Below are positions 1 through 9,178 of a stretch of 64,000 nucleotides of DNA, in pieces. A program made the translations under genes and the position numbers. This DNA is from Paraburkholderia bannensis NBRC 103871. GTDB lineage: Bacteria > Pseudomonadota > Gammaproteobacteria > Burkholderiales > Burkholderiaceae. Below the pieces are notes generated by a model. That model was not told the origin of the DNA, did no database searches, and saw only the letters and a program-made list of their open reading frames with translations. The DNA lies in the NCBI RefSeq assembly GCF_000685015.1, contig NZ_BAYA01000009.1:124001-188000 (forward strand). Reading direction: 5' to 3'. Numbering within the stretch: the first letter of the stretch is position 1; every line of letters begins with the position of its first letter.

Positions 1-136
1 CGACGCCGCCATTTCCACTGCCATCGCGCAGATCTGGGAACAGCGCGCCGACCGCTACTCGCAACTGCGCGGCAGCGCCGCCGCACCCGCGACGAGCGAA
101 GAACGCCGCATCGAAATGTCGTATATCGGCGGCTGA
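1..136 (+). CDS. moaA: GTP 3',8-cyclase MoaA, C-terminal fragment (gene begins before the window)
   Basis: The first 136 bases are open in frame 2 and end in a 44-residue tail finishing [10 protein letters not shown] followed by TGA. This is the usual C-terminus of MoaA, the radical SAM enzyme that starts molybdopterin synthesis by converting GTP to the 3',8-cyclo intermediate. Only the tail is present, so the FeS-binding cysteines cannot be checked. The assignment is strengthened by mobA and moeA directly downstream on the same strand, a normal Burkholderiaceae arrangement. I see no other family that fits both the tail and the context. Confidence 0.85.
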   Translation, partial: DAAISTAIAQIWEQRADRYSQLRGSAAAPATSEERRIEMSYIGG

Positions 137-207
137 TCCACCGTCGCCGTCAGTCGGAGCAGTCGGAGCCGACCCGCTCCACCCTGCTCAAGCCTTGCGC
201 CCTACTC

Positions 208-837
208 ATGCCCGACACGCCCACCGCGATCCCCGCTTCCGCCATCACCGGCCTCGTGCTTGCGGGCGGGCGCGGCCAGCGCATGGGGGGCGTCGACAAG
301 GGCCTGCAGATGCTGCACGGCCAGCCGCTCGCCGCTCACGTGCTCGCGCGTCTCGCGCCGCAGGTCGGCACGCTGGCCATCAGCGCGAACCGCAACCACG
401 AGGTGTACGCAACGCTGGGCGCGCCCTGGCAGGCGGCCGTGCTCGCCGATACGCTGCCCGACTATCCCGGCCCGCTTGCAGGCCTGCTGGCCGGACTGCG
501 CGCCGCGCGCACCGAATGGCTGCTGAGCGCGCCCTGCGATTCGCCGTGGCTGCCTGAAGACCTCGGCGTGCGCCTGGCCGAAGCGGCCCTCGCGCACGGC
601 GTCGCCATCGCCACGGCAACGACCACGAACGCCGCCGGCGAAGTCAGCCTGCATCCTGTTTTCGCGCTGTTGCGCACGTCGCTGGCCGACGACCTCGCGG
701 CCTTTCTGGACGCGGGCGAGCGCAAGGTGCGCGCGTGGTACGCGCGCCACACGGCGGCCGAAGTGAGCTTTGCCGATGAACGTGCGTTTTACAATGTCAA
801 CTCCCTGAAGGAACTCGCCGACCTCGACCGCGCCTGA
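208..837 (+). CDS. mobA: Molybdenum cofactor guanylyltransferase MobA
   Basis: A 209-residue cytosolic enzyme that transfers GMP from GTP to molybdenum cofactor, giving the bis-MGD form used by DMSO-reductase family enzymes. The nucleotide-binding signature LAGGRGQRMGGVDKG lies at residues 18-32, followed by the family PGPLAGL segment near residue 88 and the metal-binding APCDSPWLP around 108-116. Length is typical of the family. It starts 71 bases after moaA and is followed by moeA, so the three probably share a transcript. The start is the first ATG with homology; other frames over it are uninformative. Confidence 0.93.
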   Translation: MPDTPTAIPASAITGLVLAGGRGQRMGGVDKGLQMLHGQPLAAHVLARLAPQVGTLAISANRNHEVYATLGAPWQAAVLADTLPDYPGPLAGLLAGLRAARTEWLLSAPCDSPWLPEDLGVRLAEAALAHGVAIATATTTNAAGEVSLHPVFALLRTSLADDLAAFLDAGERKVRAWYARHTAAEVSFADERAFYNVNSLKELADLDRA

Positions 838-963
838 CGGGCACGGCCGATCGCCACGCCATGCGCTACGCATGCACCCGGCCTCGGGCACCATCAGGAC
901 GATCGCCGCACCTGTTGTGCGAAGTTTGTACCAACGCGTGCGGACTCGACGCTTCTCCACCTC

Positions 964-2268
964 ATGACCACGCCTAACACTTTCCCCGCGAGCGCCGCAA
1001 GCCTCACCCAGTTCGATCCCCAAGCCTTGCCCGTCAGTGCCGCCCAGGCCATCGTGCTGGAATGGGTCACGCCGCTCGCGCAAAGCGAACGTGTGCCGCT
1101 GCGCGATGCGCTCGCACGCGTGCTCGCCGCCGACGTGATTTCGCCGATTGACGTGCCCGCGCACGACAACTCGGCGATGGACGGCTATGCGTTCGACGGC
1201 GCGGCACTCGCACAAGGCGCAGGCGCGCTCACGTTGACGGTCGCCGGCAAGGCCTTCGCGGGCCATCCGTTCACGGGCGAGCTGGCCGCAGGTGGTTGCG
1301 TGCGCATCATGACCGGCGCGCCGATGCCCGCGGGCTGCGACACCGTCGTGCCGCAGGAACGCGTTACCACGCAGGACGACACCGTCACCTTCCCCGCCGA
1401 CGCCCTCGCGAGCGGCGCGAACCGTCGCCGTCGGGGCGAGGATCTCGCACGCGGCGGCGTGGCGCTCCGTGCAGGTCGCGTGCTGCGCGCGAGCGACATC
1501 GGCTTGATGGCCTCGCTCGGTCTCGTCGATGTGAAGGTGAAGCGGCGTCTGCGCGTGGCCTACTTCTCGACCGGCGACGAGTTGCGCTCGCCCGGCCAGC
1601 CGCTCGACGCGGGCTGCATTTACGACAGCAACCGCTACACGCTCGGCGCCATGCTCAGGCGCCTGGATGTCGAGCCGATCGACCTGGGCGTCGTGCGCGA
1701 CGATCCCGATGCGCTCGCCGCCACGCTGCTCCAGGCCGCCGAAAGCGCCGATGTCGTGCTGACGTCGGGCGGCGTGTCGGTCGGCGAAGCGGACTTCACG
1801 CGCACCCAGCTACAGACGCTCGGCGACGTGACTTTCTGGGGACTGGCGATGCGCCCGGGCCGCCCGCTCGCGTTCGGCCGCATCTGGTCGGGCGGCCGTC
1901 CCGGCGTCGGCCGCGCGGCGCTGCTGTTCGGCCTGCCCGGCAATCCGGTCGCGACGATGGTGAGCTTCTACCAGATCGTGCGCCCCGCGCTGATCGCGAT
2001 GTCTGGCGCGACGCCGCAGCCCGTGCCGCTGATTCCCGCACGCTGCGACGCGCCGATCCGCAAACGCGCGGGCCGCACCGAGTTCCAGCGCGGCGTCGCC
2101 GGACGCGACGCCCAGGGTCAGTGGCACGTCACGCCGACCGGATCGCAAAGTTCAGGTGCGCTTAGCACCATGAGCGAGGCGAACTGCTTTATCGTGCTCG
2201 CCCATGAGGCCGCCGATCTCGACGCTGGCGAGTCCGTCGACGTCATGCTGTTCGACGGACTCGTCTAG
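964..2268 (+). CDS. moeA: Molybdopterin molybdenumtransferase MoeA
   Basis: MoeA inserts molybdate into adenylylated molybdopterin, the last step of basic cofactor synthesis. The 434-residue protein shows the family landmarks: HDNSAMDGYAFDG at about residues 67-79, STGDEL in the middle, the MPT-binding TSGGVSVGEADF near 264-275 and LPGNPVA near 322-328, with a C-terminal beta-barrel domain. Its partner adenylyltransferase gene mog is 42 kb downstream in this window. The 126-base gap to mobA contains no obvious terminator, so co-transcription is likely. Confidence 0.95.
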   Translation: MTTPNTFPASAASLTQFDPQALPVSAAQAIVLEWVTPLAQSERVPLRDALARVLAADVISPIDVPAHDNSAMDGYAFDGAALAQGAGALTLTVAGKAFAGHPFTGELAAGGCVRIMTGAPMPAGCDTVVPQERVTTQDDTVTFPADALASGANRRRRGEDLARGGVALRAGRVLRASDIGLMASLGLVDVKVKRRLRVAYFSTGDELRSPGQPLDAGCIYDSNRYTLGAMLRRLDVEPIDLGVVRDDPDALAATLLQAAESADVVLTSGGVSVGEADFTRTQLQTLGDVTFWGLAMRPGRPLAFGRIWSGGRPGVGRAALLFGLPGNPVATMVSFYQIVRPALIAMSGATPQPVPLIPARCDAPIRKRAGRTEFQRGVAGRDAQGQWHVTPTGSQSSGALSTMSEANCFIVLAHEAADLDAGESVDVMLFDGLV

Positions 2269-2379
2269 GCCACCGCACTAACCAGCCAAACGCCGCAGCC
2301 AAACGCCGCAACCCAGTCAGATTCAATTAATTCAACGCTACCCATACGCTACGTCCACTCGACCTACGGACTGACTCAC

Positions 2380-2655
2380 ATGAAAAAACAGATCTCGTTC
2401 ATTGCCGCGGGGCAGACCGCCAAAGCGCTCATCCTCGTGTACCTCACCTTCAGCGTGCCTGTCGTGCTGCTCGTCGCCGTGGTCGCGTTCTTCCGCTATG
2501 GCACCTTCGAACTCGGCACCGTGTTCAGCGCGCTGATCCTCAACGCGATCGTCGGCTTCGTGCTGCTGTGGATCGCCTGCCATCTGTACAACTGGGTCGC
2601 GTCGCGCTTCGGCGGCATCGAGATCCACCTCTCCGACGTCCCAGAGGAAGCGTGA
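2380..2655 (+). CDS. Small two-helix membrane protein of unknown function
   Basis: A 91-residue protein with two clear hydrophobic segments, roughly residues 16-40 and 46-68, consistent with a helical hairpin in the inner membrane. The C-terminal tail is short and acidic. I do not recognise a named family. Its stop codon overlaps the start of the next gene (TGATG), so it is translationally coupled to the acetyltransferase. It is preceded by about 110 bases after moeA without an obvious terminator. Confidence 0.75.
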   Translation: MKKQISFIAAGQTAKALILVYLTFSVPVVLLVAVVAFFRYGTFELGTVFSALILNAIVGFVLLWIACHLYNWVASRFGGIEIHLSDVPEEA

Positions 2656-3143
2656 TGGCCGCGACGATCCGCGCCGCCACGCCCGCCGACGTCGGCGCGA
2701 TTCACGCGCTGATGTACGAGCTCGCCGAATTCGAGAAGCTCACGCATCTCTTCACCGGCACGCCCGAGCTGCTTACCGACGCGCTGTTCGGCGCGCATCC
2801 GGCCGCCGAGGCCCTGGTCGCCGAAGACGCGGGCAAGATCGTCGCCTATGCGGTGTTCTTCCATAACTACTCGACCTTCCTCGGGCGTCGCGGCCTGTAC
2901 CTTGAAGACCTCTACGTGCAGCCGACGCAGCGCGGCACGGGCCTGGGCACCGCGATGCTGCGCGCGCTCGCGGCCATCGCCGTCGAGCGCAAGTGCGCGC
3001 GCTTCGAATGGAGCGTGCTCGACTGGAACGAGCCGGCGATCCGCTTCTACGAGAAGATGGGCGCAACCGTGTATTCCGACTGGCGCATCGTGCGCGTGAC
3101 GGGCGACGCGCTCGACACGCTGGCCGCGCCGGCCATCGGCTAA
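2655..3143 (+). CDS. GNAT family N-acetyltransferase
   Basis: A 162-residue single-domain acetyltransferase. The acetyl-CoA pyrophosphate loop is visible as QRGTGLG after the beta-4 strand LYLEDLYVQP, and the end of the fold shows WNEPAIRFYEKMGA. The N-terminal YELAEFEKL segment resembles the diamine/spermidine acetyltransferase branch, so a polyamine or amine substrate is possible but not proven. I use the ATG that overlaps the preceding stop codon; a longer reading frame upstream runs inside the previous gene in another frame and lacks homology. A strong terminator follows. Confidence 0.85.
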   Translation: MAATIRAATPADVGAIHALMYELAEFEKLTHLFTGTPELLTDALFGAHPAAEALVAEDAGKIVAYAVFFHNYSTFLGRRGLYLEDLYVQPTQRGTGLGTAMLRALAAIAVERKCARFEWSVLDWNEPAIRFYEKMGATVYSDWRIVRVTGDALDTLAAPAIG

Positions 3144-3161
3144 GCCAGGCCAGGTCGAAAA

Positions 3162-3197
3162 AAACGGGCCGTTCGCAGTGTTGCGGACGGCCCGTTT
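3162..3197. terminator. Bidirectional rho-independent terminator
   Basis: An inverted repeat of about 16 bases (AAACGGGCCGTTCGCA and its near complement) with A-rich and T-rich flanks sits between the convergent acetyltransferase and rmuC genes. It can serve both strands. Confidence 0.8.
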
Positions 3198-3225
3198 GCT
3201 TTTGGTTCGCACACTTCACGCGCAG

Positions 3226-4734
3226 TTACTCGTCGACGTTCCCCAGCGCATCGCCGAGCAGGTTCGACGCCTCCTCGCCCGGCAGCGCCTCCACGTCGCG
3301 CAGCTTGCGGTTCATCGCGCGCGTGCGCACCTCGGCGGCTTCGATGGAGCGCGTCACCGTCTCCAGTTGCGACTTCGTGCGCGCGAGCACATCGCCGAAC
3401 TTGCCGAACTCCGTCTTCACCGCACCCAGCACCTGCCAGACCTCGCTCGAACGCTTCTCGATGGCCAGCGTGCGGAAGCCCATTTGCAGGCTGTTGAGCA
3501 ACGCCGTGAGCGTAGTCGGCCCCGATACGGTCACGCGGTAATCGCGTTGCAGCAGATCGGTGAGACCAGGACGGCGCAGGATCTCGGCGTACAGGCCTTC
3601 GGTCGGCAGGAACAGCAGCGCGAAATCGGTCGTGTGCGGCGGCGCGACGTATTTCTCGGCGATGGTGCGGGCCTCGGCGCGCACGCGGGCCTCCAGCGCG
3701 CGCCCCGCTTCCTCGATACCGGCGAGATCGGCGCGCTCCTGCGCATCGACGAGCCGCTCGTAGTCTTCGCGCGGGAACTTGGCATCGACGGGCAGCCAGA
3801 CCGGCGCGCTATCGGCGTCGCTCGCACCCGCGGCCTGAACTCCCCGCCCAGGCAAACGAATCGCGAACTCCACGCGCTCGCTGCTGCCGGGCACGGTCGC
3901 CACGTTCTTCGCGTACTGCTCGGGCGTGAGCATCTGTTCGAGCAAGGCTTCGAGCTGCACCTCGCCCCAGGTGCCGCGCGTCTTCACGTTGGTCAGCACC
4001 TTCTTCAGGTCGCCGACGCCCGCCGCCAGCGTCTGCATTTCGCCCAGACCCCGATGCACCTGCTCCAGACGATCCGACACCAGCTTGAACGACTCGCCCA
4101 GACGCTGCTCCAGCGTCGCGTGCAGTTTTTCGTCGACGGTGCGGCGCATCTCTTCGAGCTTGGCCGCGTTGTTCGCCTCGATGTCCTTCAGACGCTGTTC
4201 GAGCGTTGCGCGCACCTCGGTCAGGCGCCGGTCGTTCGCCTCGATCAGTTGCGCGACCTGCTGCCCGAGCAAGGTGCCGAAGTGGCGCAGCGCCGCGCCC
4301 TGCTCGTCGCGCGCCTGCTGCGCCTGCACCTGCTGGCTCTGGCGCACGGCGTCGAGTTGCTGCGCGTTGGTCTCGGTGAGCTTCGCGAGCTGCTGCGCGA
4401 AGCTGTCGAGCTGGCTGTTCTGCACGGTCGCGATGCTCGTGAGATGCGCCGCGAGCGCCTGCTGCACCTGCGCGAAGCCGCCGCCGAACTCGCTGCGCGA
4501 AGCCTGCGCGGTACGCGCGATTTCGTTGCGCAGTTCGCGCTCGACGCGCTCGGCCGCGCGCGCCTGCGTCTCGCTCGCGCCCGCCAGGCGGTCGCTCAAC
4601 TGATCGAGCGCGTCGAGCGTGGCGTCATCGTGACCGTGCGCGCCCTGCCGCACGCGCAGCAACGCGACAATCGCCACCGCCAGCGCGATCGCCAGCACCA
4701 CGAGGGCAACCGCCATCAACGACTCGATGCTCAT
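3226..4734 (-). CDS. rmuC: DNA recombination protein RmuC
   Basis: A 502-residue protein with an N-terminal membrane anchor (residues about 5-27), a long coiled coil rich in Gln, Ala and Glu (about 40-210), and a C-terminal nuclease-like RmuC domain containing LPVDAKFPREDYERL and the VSGPTTLTALLNSLQMGFRT region. RmuC is described as limiting inversions between short inverted repeats; the biochemical activity is inferred from its restriction-endonuclease-like fold. The start ATG overlaps the stop of the upstream dehydrogenase gene (ATGA), arguing for translational coupling and fixing the start. Confidence 0.93.
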   Translation of the reverse strand: MSIESLMAVALVVLAIALAVAIVALLRVRQGAHGHDDATLDALDQLSDRLAGASETQARAAERVERELRNEIARTAQASRSEFGGGFAQVQQALAAHLTSIATVQNSQLDSFAQQLAKLTETNAQQLDAVRQSQQVQAQQARDEQGAALRHFGTLLGQQVAQLIEANDRRLTEVRATLEQRLKDIEANNAAKLEEMRRTVDEKLHATLEQRLGESFKLVSDRLEQVHRGLGEMQTLAAGVGDLKKVLTNVKTRGTWGEVQLEALLEQMLTPEQYAKNVATVPGSSERVEFAIRLPGRGVQAAGASDADSAPVWLPVDAKFPREDYERLVDAQERADLAGIEEAGRALEARVRAEARTIAEKYVAPPHTTDFALLFLPTEGLYAEILRRPGLTDLLQRDYRVTVSGPTTLTALLNSLQMGFRTLAIEKRSSEVWQVLGAVKTEFGKFGDVLARTKSQLETVTRSIEAAEVRTRAMNRKLRDVEALPGEEASNLLGDALGNVDE

Positions 4735-5720
4735 GAACGCGCTTTGCCCAGCACGGCAGGATTGATCGGGTTGGCCGGCTGGCCCGCGCGCGGGCCTTCG
4801 CCCAATGCGGCGATCAGGTTGTCGGCGGCGAGGTTCGCCATCGCGCGACGCGTGCCTTCGCTCGCGCTCGCGATGTGCGGCGTGAGGACGACGTTGTCGA
4901 CTTCGAGCAACGCCGGATGCACGCTCGGCTCGCCCTCGAACACGTCGAGGCCCGCCGATGCGATCTGGCGCGTGCGCAGCGCCTGCGCGAGCGCCGCGTC
5001 GTCGACAATGCCGCCGCGCGCGATATTGGTGAGCGTGGCCGTGGGCTTCATCAGCGCGAGTTCGGCCGCACCGATCGTGTGATGGTTTTCCGGCGTGTAC
5101 GGCAGCACCAGCACGACGTGATCGGCCTCCTTGAGCAGGTCGGCTTTCGAGCGATACTCGGCGTTCAGTTCGCGCTCGATCTCGGCCGTGACGCGCGAAC
5201 GGTTGTGATAGATCACGCGCATATTGAAGCCCTGCGCGCGGCGCGCGAGCGCCTGGCCGATGCGGCCCATGCCGATCACGCCGAGCGTCGCGCCATGAAT
5301 ATCGGCGCCCAGGAACATGTCGAACGACCACTTCTGCCACTTGCCCGCACGCAGATAGTGTTCCGATTCGGTGACGCGGCGCGCGGCCGCCATCATCAGC
5401 GCCCAGCCGAAATCGGCCGTGGTTTCGTTGAGCACGTCGGGCGTGTTGGTGCCGAGCACGTTGGACGCGTTGAAGGCCGCCATGTCGAAGTTGTTGTAGC
5501 CCACCGCCATGTTCGAGACCACGCGCAGACGCGGCGCGGCCGCCAGCACGGCGGCGTCGACCGGATCGCCCATCGTGAGCGCGCCGTCCTTGTCGGCGAG
5601 GCGCGCCTTGAGTGCGTCGGCGGACAGCGTCTCGCCGTTGTTCCAGTCGACATCGAAATACTGCTTGAGCCGGTCGATCACATCCGGAAAGATCGGGCGC
5701 GCCACGAGAATCTTTTGCAT
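4731..5720 (-). CDS. ghrB: D-isomer specific 2-hydroxyacid dehydrogenase (glyoxylate/hydroxypyruvate reductase type)
   Basis: A 329-residue NAD(P)-dependent oxidoreductase. The Rossmann motif is seen as GVIGMGRIGQAL and the catalytic triad is recognisable: Arg in NIARGGIVDD, Glu in DVFEGEP and His in LTPHIASAS. The family reduces glyoxylate, hydroxypyruvate or 2-ketogluconate; exact substrate cannot be fixed from sequence. I start at MQKILVARP, where the family normally begins; upstream in-frame codons form an arginine/cysteine-rich stretch with no homology. It overlaps rmuC by four bases downstream. Confidence 0.88.
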   Translation of the reverse strand: MQKILVARPIFPDVIDRLKQYFDVDWNNGETLSADALKARLADKDGALTMGDPVDAAVLAAAPRLRVVSNMAVGYNNFDMAAFNASNVLGTNTPDVLNETTADFGWALMMAAARRVTESEHYLRAGKWQKWSFDMFLGADIHGATLGVIGMGRIGQALARRAQGFNMRVIYHNRSRVTAEIERELNAEYRSKADLLKEADHVVLVLPYTPENHHTIGAAELALMKPTATLTNIARGGIVDDAALAQALRTRQIASAGLDVFEGEPSVHPALLEVDNVVLTPHIASASEGTRRAMANLAADNLIAALGEGPRAGQPANPINPAVLGKARS

Positions 5721-5796
5721 CGTTGCTCTCCACACTGCTGAGGTTGAATCGCGGTTCATTCGCCGCTGTCCGGCGATATTGTCGCCCGGCGCGGGC

Positions 5797-7230
5797 CTAG
5801 ACGAAGAACAGCCAGGTCGCTGCGGCGAACACGGGCGTGAGCACCACGCATGACCAGCCAAGATAGCCGAAGAAGCCCGGCATGCGCACGCCGCGCTGCT
5901 GCGCGATGGCCTTCACCATGAAATTCGGCGCGTTGCCGATGTAGGTCATCGCGCCCATCCACACCGCGCCCGCTGAAATTGCCGCGAGCGTGCGTGCGCC
6001 GCTCGCCATGAGCGTCGGCGCGTCGCCGCCCGCGAGATTGAAAAACACGAGCCACGTCGGCGCATTGTCGAGGAACGACGAGAGCAGGCCCGTCGCCCAG
6101 AAGTAAAGCGCGTCGTTGGGACGGCCCGGCGCGTCGTTCACGAACGCGATCAGCGCCGCGAACGCGCCGTGCTCGCCCGCCTTGAGCATCGCGATCACCG
6201 GCGTGATCGTCGCGAAGATGCCGGCGAACAGCTTCGCCACTTCGACGATGGGCGCCCAGTTGAAGCCGTTGTCGGCGCGCGCCGTGCGCGAGGTGCAGAA
6301 CAGCGAGAGCGCCGCCAGCACGATCAGGCCCGCGTCGCGCACGAGGTTCTGCAATTCGAGCCGCGCACCCGGCAGGTCGATGCCGATGCCAGGCTTCCAG
6401 ACGCCGCTCATCAGCACGAGCGCGATCACGCCCGCGAGCAGCACGAAGTTGAACTTGCCGCCAATGGCGAGGCGCGCCGTATCGGGCGTCGGGTCGAGCG
6501 TGGCCTCGCGCACCTCGTCCGCGTGACGGAAGTACCACGAATCGAGCAGCCAGAACACCGCAAGCAGCACCGCGCAGACGAACAGCATCGGCACGGCCAG
6601 ATGCTGCGTAGTCCAGAAGAAACTTACGCCATTGAGAAAGCCGAGAAACAACGGCGGATCGCCGAGCGGCGTCAACGACCCGCCCGCATTCGCGACGAGA
6701 AAGATGAAGAACACGACCACGTGCACGTTGTGGCGGCGATTGTCGTTGGCGCGCAGCAGCGGCCGGATCAGCAGCATCGCCGCACCAGTCGTGCCCATCA
6801 CGCTCGCGAGCAGCGTGCCGAGCAGCAGGATCGTCGTATTGGTGCGCGGCGAGGCGCGCAGATTGCCGTAGATGCAGATGCCGCCCGCGATCGTATACAG
6901 CGCGCCGAGCAGGACGATAAACGGCACGTACTCGTCGATGAGCGCGTGCACGAAGAGCGGATACGTCGCTGAAACACCGTGCGTCGCCGCAAACGGCAGC
7001 AGAAACGCCAGCGCCCAGAACGCCGAAATCTTGCCGAAGTGGCGATGCCAGAACGAGGCGGCGACCATCGGGAAGAGCGCGATCGACAGCAGCATCAGCG
7101 CGAACGGCAGGCCCCAGGCCACGGGTAGCGTCGCGCCGTCGACCGTGGCGGCGTGCGCGCCAGGCACCGCGCAGGCGGCAAGTGCGGCCACGCCGCCCTT
7201 CAGGACACGCAGCAAAACGTCACGCGCCAT
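5797..7230 (-). CDS. Sodium:proton antiporter, NhaD/ion-transporter superfamily
   Basis: A 477-residue polytopic inner-membrane protein with about 11-13 hydrophobic segments. Family landmarks include NAGGSLTPLGDPPLFLGFL, in which the polar and proline residues sit at a membrane break, and FLDNAPTWLVFFNLAGG near the C-terminus, both typical of NhaD-like antiporters. Homologues exchange cytoplasmic Na+ or Li+ for protons. Its start at MARDVLLRV overlaps the end of lutC by 11 bases, so the two are probably co-transcribed. A signal-like hydrophobic segment at the N-terminus ends in GAHAA. Confidence 0.88.
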   Translation of the reverse strand: MARDVLLRVLKGGVAALAACAVPGAHAATVDGATLPVAWGLPFALMLLSIALFPMVAASFWHRHFGKISAFWALAFLLPFAATHGVSATYPLFVHALIDEYVPFIVLLGALYTIAGGICIYGNLRASPRTNTTILLLGTLLASVMGTTGAAMLLIRPLLRANDNRRHNVHVVVFFIFLVANAGGSLTPLGDPPLFLGFLNGVSFFWTTQHLAVPMLFVCAVLLAVFWLLDSWYFRHADEVREATLDPTPDTARLAIGGKFNFVLLAGVIALVLMSGVWKPGIGIDLPGARLELQNLVRDAGLIVLAALSLFCTSRTARADNGFNWAPIVEVAKLFAGIFATITPVIAMLKAGEHGAFAALIAFVNDAPGRPNDALYFWATGLLSSFLDNAPTWLVFFNLAGGDAPTLMASGARTLAAISAGAVWMGAMTYIGNAPNFMVKAIAQQRGVRMPGFFGYLGWSCVVLTPVFAAATWLFFV

Positions 7231-7891
7231 GTACGACGATGACGTGGACGCGATAGGGCCCGTGCGCGCCAAGAACGATGGTTTGCTCGATGTCGCCGGT
7301 GCGCGACGGCCCCGACACGAAGTTGACCGCGCGCGGCAGCTCGCCGCGTTCGGCGCGCATGAGCGCGAAGGCGTCTTCGTGACCCGCGACGATGCGCGAT
7401 GCGGGCACCACGGCGATGTGGGTCTCGGGCAACAGCGCGCCCGACGCCCACGTCTGCGGCCCGGAGAGCAGCACCAGCGTGCCGGTTTCGGCGGTCGCGC
7501 AGAAGCAGCCGGTCAGGCCGACGAGGTCGCTGTCCGCGGGCTTGCGGAACTCGACGCTCAAACCCGCCGCGCTCCAGTCGAACGATTCGAGCGTCTGCCA
7601 GGCGACAGCCTGCTCAGGCAGGCCCAGCGAAGCGAGATAGCGCGCGGCGGCGGCGGGCACGTCGGCGAGTTGCGCGACTTCGTCGACAGTCGTGGCCATC
7701 TTTTTCGCCTGCTCGACGAACCGCTCGACGAGGTCGCCTTCGAGCAGCGGACGCGGCCCCTGCGGGTGACGCGCGAGGTAATCGGCGACGGCTTCGCGCT
7801 CGTGCTGCGTGGGCGTCGGCGACGTCACAGCACGGCCCTGGGCCGCGCGGATACGCGCAAGTATGCTGCGGCGCGCGGCCGTGGTGTCCAT
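7220..7891 (-). CDS. lutC: LutC/YkgG family protein (lactate utilization subunit C)
   Basis: A 223-residue LUD-domain protein. The family pattern is visible as VGLTGCFCATAETGTLVLLSG followed by PETHIAVVPASRIV and the C-terminal VNFVSGPSRTGDIEQTIVLGAHGP. In LutABC systems this subunit works with two FeS proteins to oxidise L-lactate to pyruvate. Here neither lutA nor lutB adjoins it: pncB is upstream and the antiporter downstream. I chose the second ATG because GAGGA lies seven bases in front of it; the first ATG, twelve bases upstream, has no ribosome-binding sequence. Confidence 0.88.
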   Translation of the reverse strand: MDTTAARRSILARIRAAQGRAVTSPTPTQHEREAVADYLARHPQGPRPLLEGDLVERFVEQAKKMATTVDEVAQLADVPAAAARYLASLGLPEQAVAWQTLESFDWSAAGLSVEFRKPADSDLVGLTGCFCATAETGTLVLLSGPQTWASGALLPETHIAVVPASRIVAGHEDAFALMRAERGELPRAVNFVSGPSRTGDIEQTIVLGAHGPYRVHVIVVHGA

Positions 7892-7915
7892 GAACGTCCT
7901 CATCGAAAAAAGAAA

Positions 7916-7946
7916 AGCGACGCGCCGATTATACCGGCGCGTCGCT
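7916..7946 (-). terminator. Terminator of pncB, with an embedded TATAAT
   Basis: A perfect 12-base inverted repeat (AGCGACGCGCCG) follows pncB on the minus strand and is followed by a T-rich stretch. The loop and stem base on that strand read GGTATAATCGG, giving a consensus -10 hexamer that might serve lutC, although no good -35 is seen 17 bases upstream. Confidence 0.75.
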
Positions 7947-7975
7947 TCGTGTTTTAGCGGCTCGGGCGGGACGGA

Positions 7976-9178
7976 TTACTTGCCCGCGCACTCCACTTCC
8001 GTGGGCTGCTCGATGCCGAACACTTGACGCAGATACGCGAGGTACGCCTTGTCGTCGCACATGTTCTTGCCCGGCGAATCGGACAGCTTGGCGACCGGCT
8101 GGCCGTTGCAGCGAACCATCTTGATGACGATTTGCAGCGGCTGGTAACCGAGGTCGTTGGTCAGGTTGGTGCCCACGCCGAACGCCAGCCGGCAACGGTC
8201 GCCGAAACGCTCGTACAGACTAAGCACCTTCGGAATGTCGAGCGCGTCCGAGAAGATCATGGTCTTCGTGCGGCTGTCGACGCGATTGTCCTCGTAGTGC
8301 TTGAGCAGACGCTCGCCCCACTCGAACGGGTCGCCCGAATCGTGGCGCGCGCCGTCGAAGAGCTTGCAGAAGTACATGTCGAAGTCGCGCAGGAAGGCCT
8401 GCATGCCGTAGACGTCCGACAGCGCAATCCCCAGGTCGCCGCGATACTCCTTCGCCCACATTTCGAAGCCATAGATCTGCGAATCGCGCAGACGCGGCCC
8501 GAGCGCCTGGCAGGCCTGCAGGTACTCATGCGCCATCGTCCCGAGCGGCGTGAGATTGTGCTTCATCGCGTAGTACACGTTGCTCGTGCCCGTGAACTGC
8601 TCGCCCAGATCTTCCTTGAGCGTGAGGATCACCTCCTCGTGCCAGCGCTTGGAGAAGCGGCGGCGTGTGCCGTAATCGGCGATCTTGCAGTCGGCGAATT
8701 CGGGCTTCGCGCCCAGCAGCTCGATCTTGCGACGCAGGCGCTCGCGGCCCTCGTCGTACTGGGGATGGTGCTGCGTGTTGCGGAAGTAGACCTCGTTGAC
8801 GATCGCCAGCACCGGGATCTCGAAGAGGATCGTGTGCAGCCACGGCCCCTTGATCTCGATATCGATTTCGCCGTTGTTCTTCGGCGAGGGCGTGACCGAA
8901 ATGTACTTTTCGTTGAGATGGAACAGCGCCAGGAAATCGACGAAATCGCCCTTCACGAAGCGCATCTTGCGCAGATATTCGAGTTCGGGATCGGCGAAGC
9001 GCAGGCGGCAGAGCTTGGAGATCTCGCTGCGGATTTCGTCGACATACGGCACGAGATCGACGTCGGGCGTGCGGCAGCGGAAGCGATATTCCACGTTGGC
9101 CGCGGGGAAATGATGCAGCACCACCTGCATCATCGTGAATTTGTACAGATCGGTATCGAGCAGCGAAGTAATGACCAT
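7976..9178 (-). CDS. pncB: Nicotinate phosphoribosyltransferase PncB
   Basis: A 400-residue enzyme of NAD salvage that makes nicotinate mononucleotide from nicotinate and PRPP with ATP hydrolysis. Landmarks include the N-terminal [14 protein letters not shown], the phosphoribosyl-site [14 protein letters not shown] containing the catalytic-site histidine region, GTSNVYYA and [16 protein letters not shown]. Length agrees with the proteobacterial family. I start at [12 protein letters not shown]; the in-frame extension upstream has no homology. A terminator separates it from lutC. Confidence 0.95.
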   Translation of the reverse strand: MVITSLLDTDLYKFTMMQVVLHHFPAANVEYRFRCRTPDVDLVPYVDEIRSEISKLCRLRFADPELEYLRKMRFVKGDFVDFLALFHLNEKYISVTPSPKNNGEIDIEIKGPWLHTILFEIPVLAIVNEVYFRNTQHHPQYDEGRERLRRKIELLGAKPEFADCKIADYGTRRRFSKRWHEEVILTLKEDLGEQFTGTSNVYYAMKHNLTPLGTMAHEYLQACQALGPRLRDSQIYGFEMWAKEYRGDLGIALSDVYGMQAFLRDFDMYFCKLFDGARHDSGDPFEWGERLLKHYEDNRVDSRTKTMIFSDALDIPKVLSLYERFGDRCRLAFGVGTNLTNDLGYQPLQIVIKMVRCNGQPVAKLSDSPGKNMCDDKAYLAYLRQVFGIEQPTEVECAGK

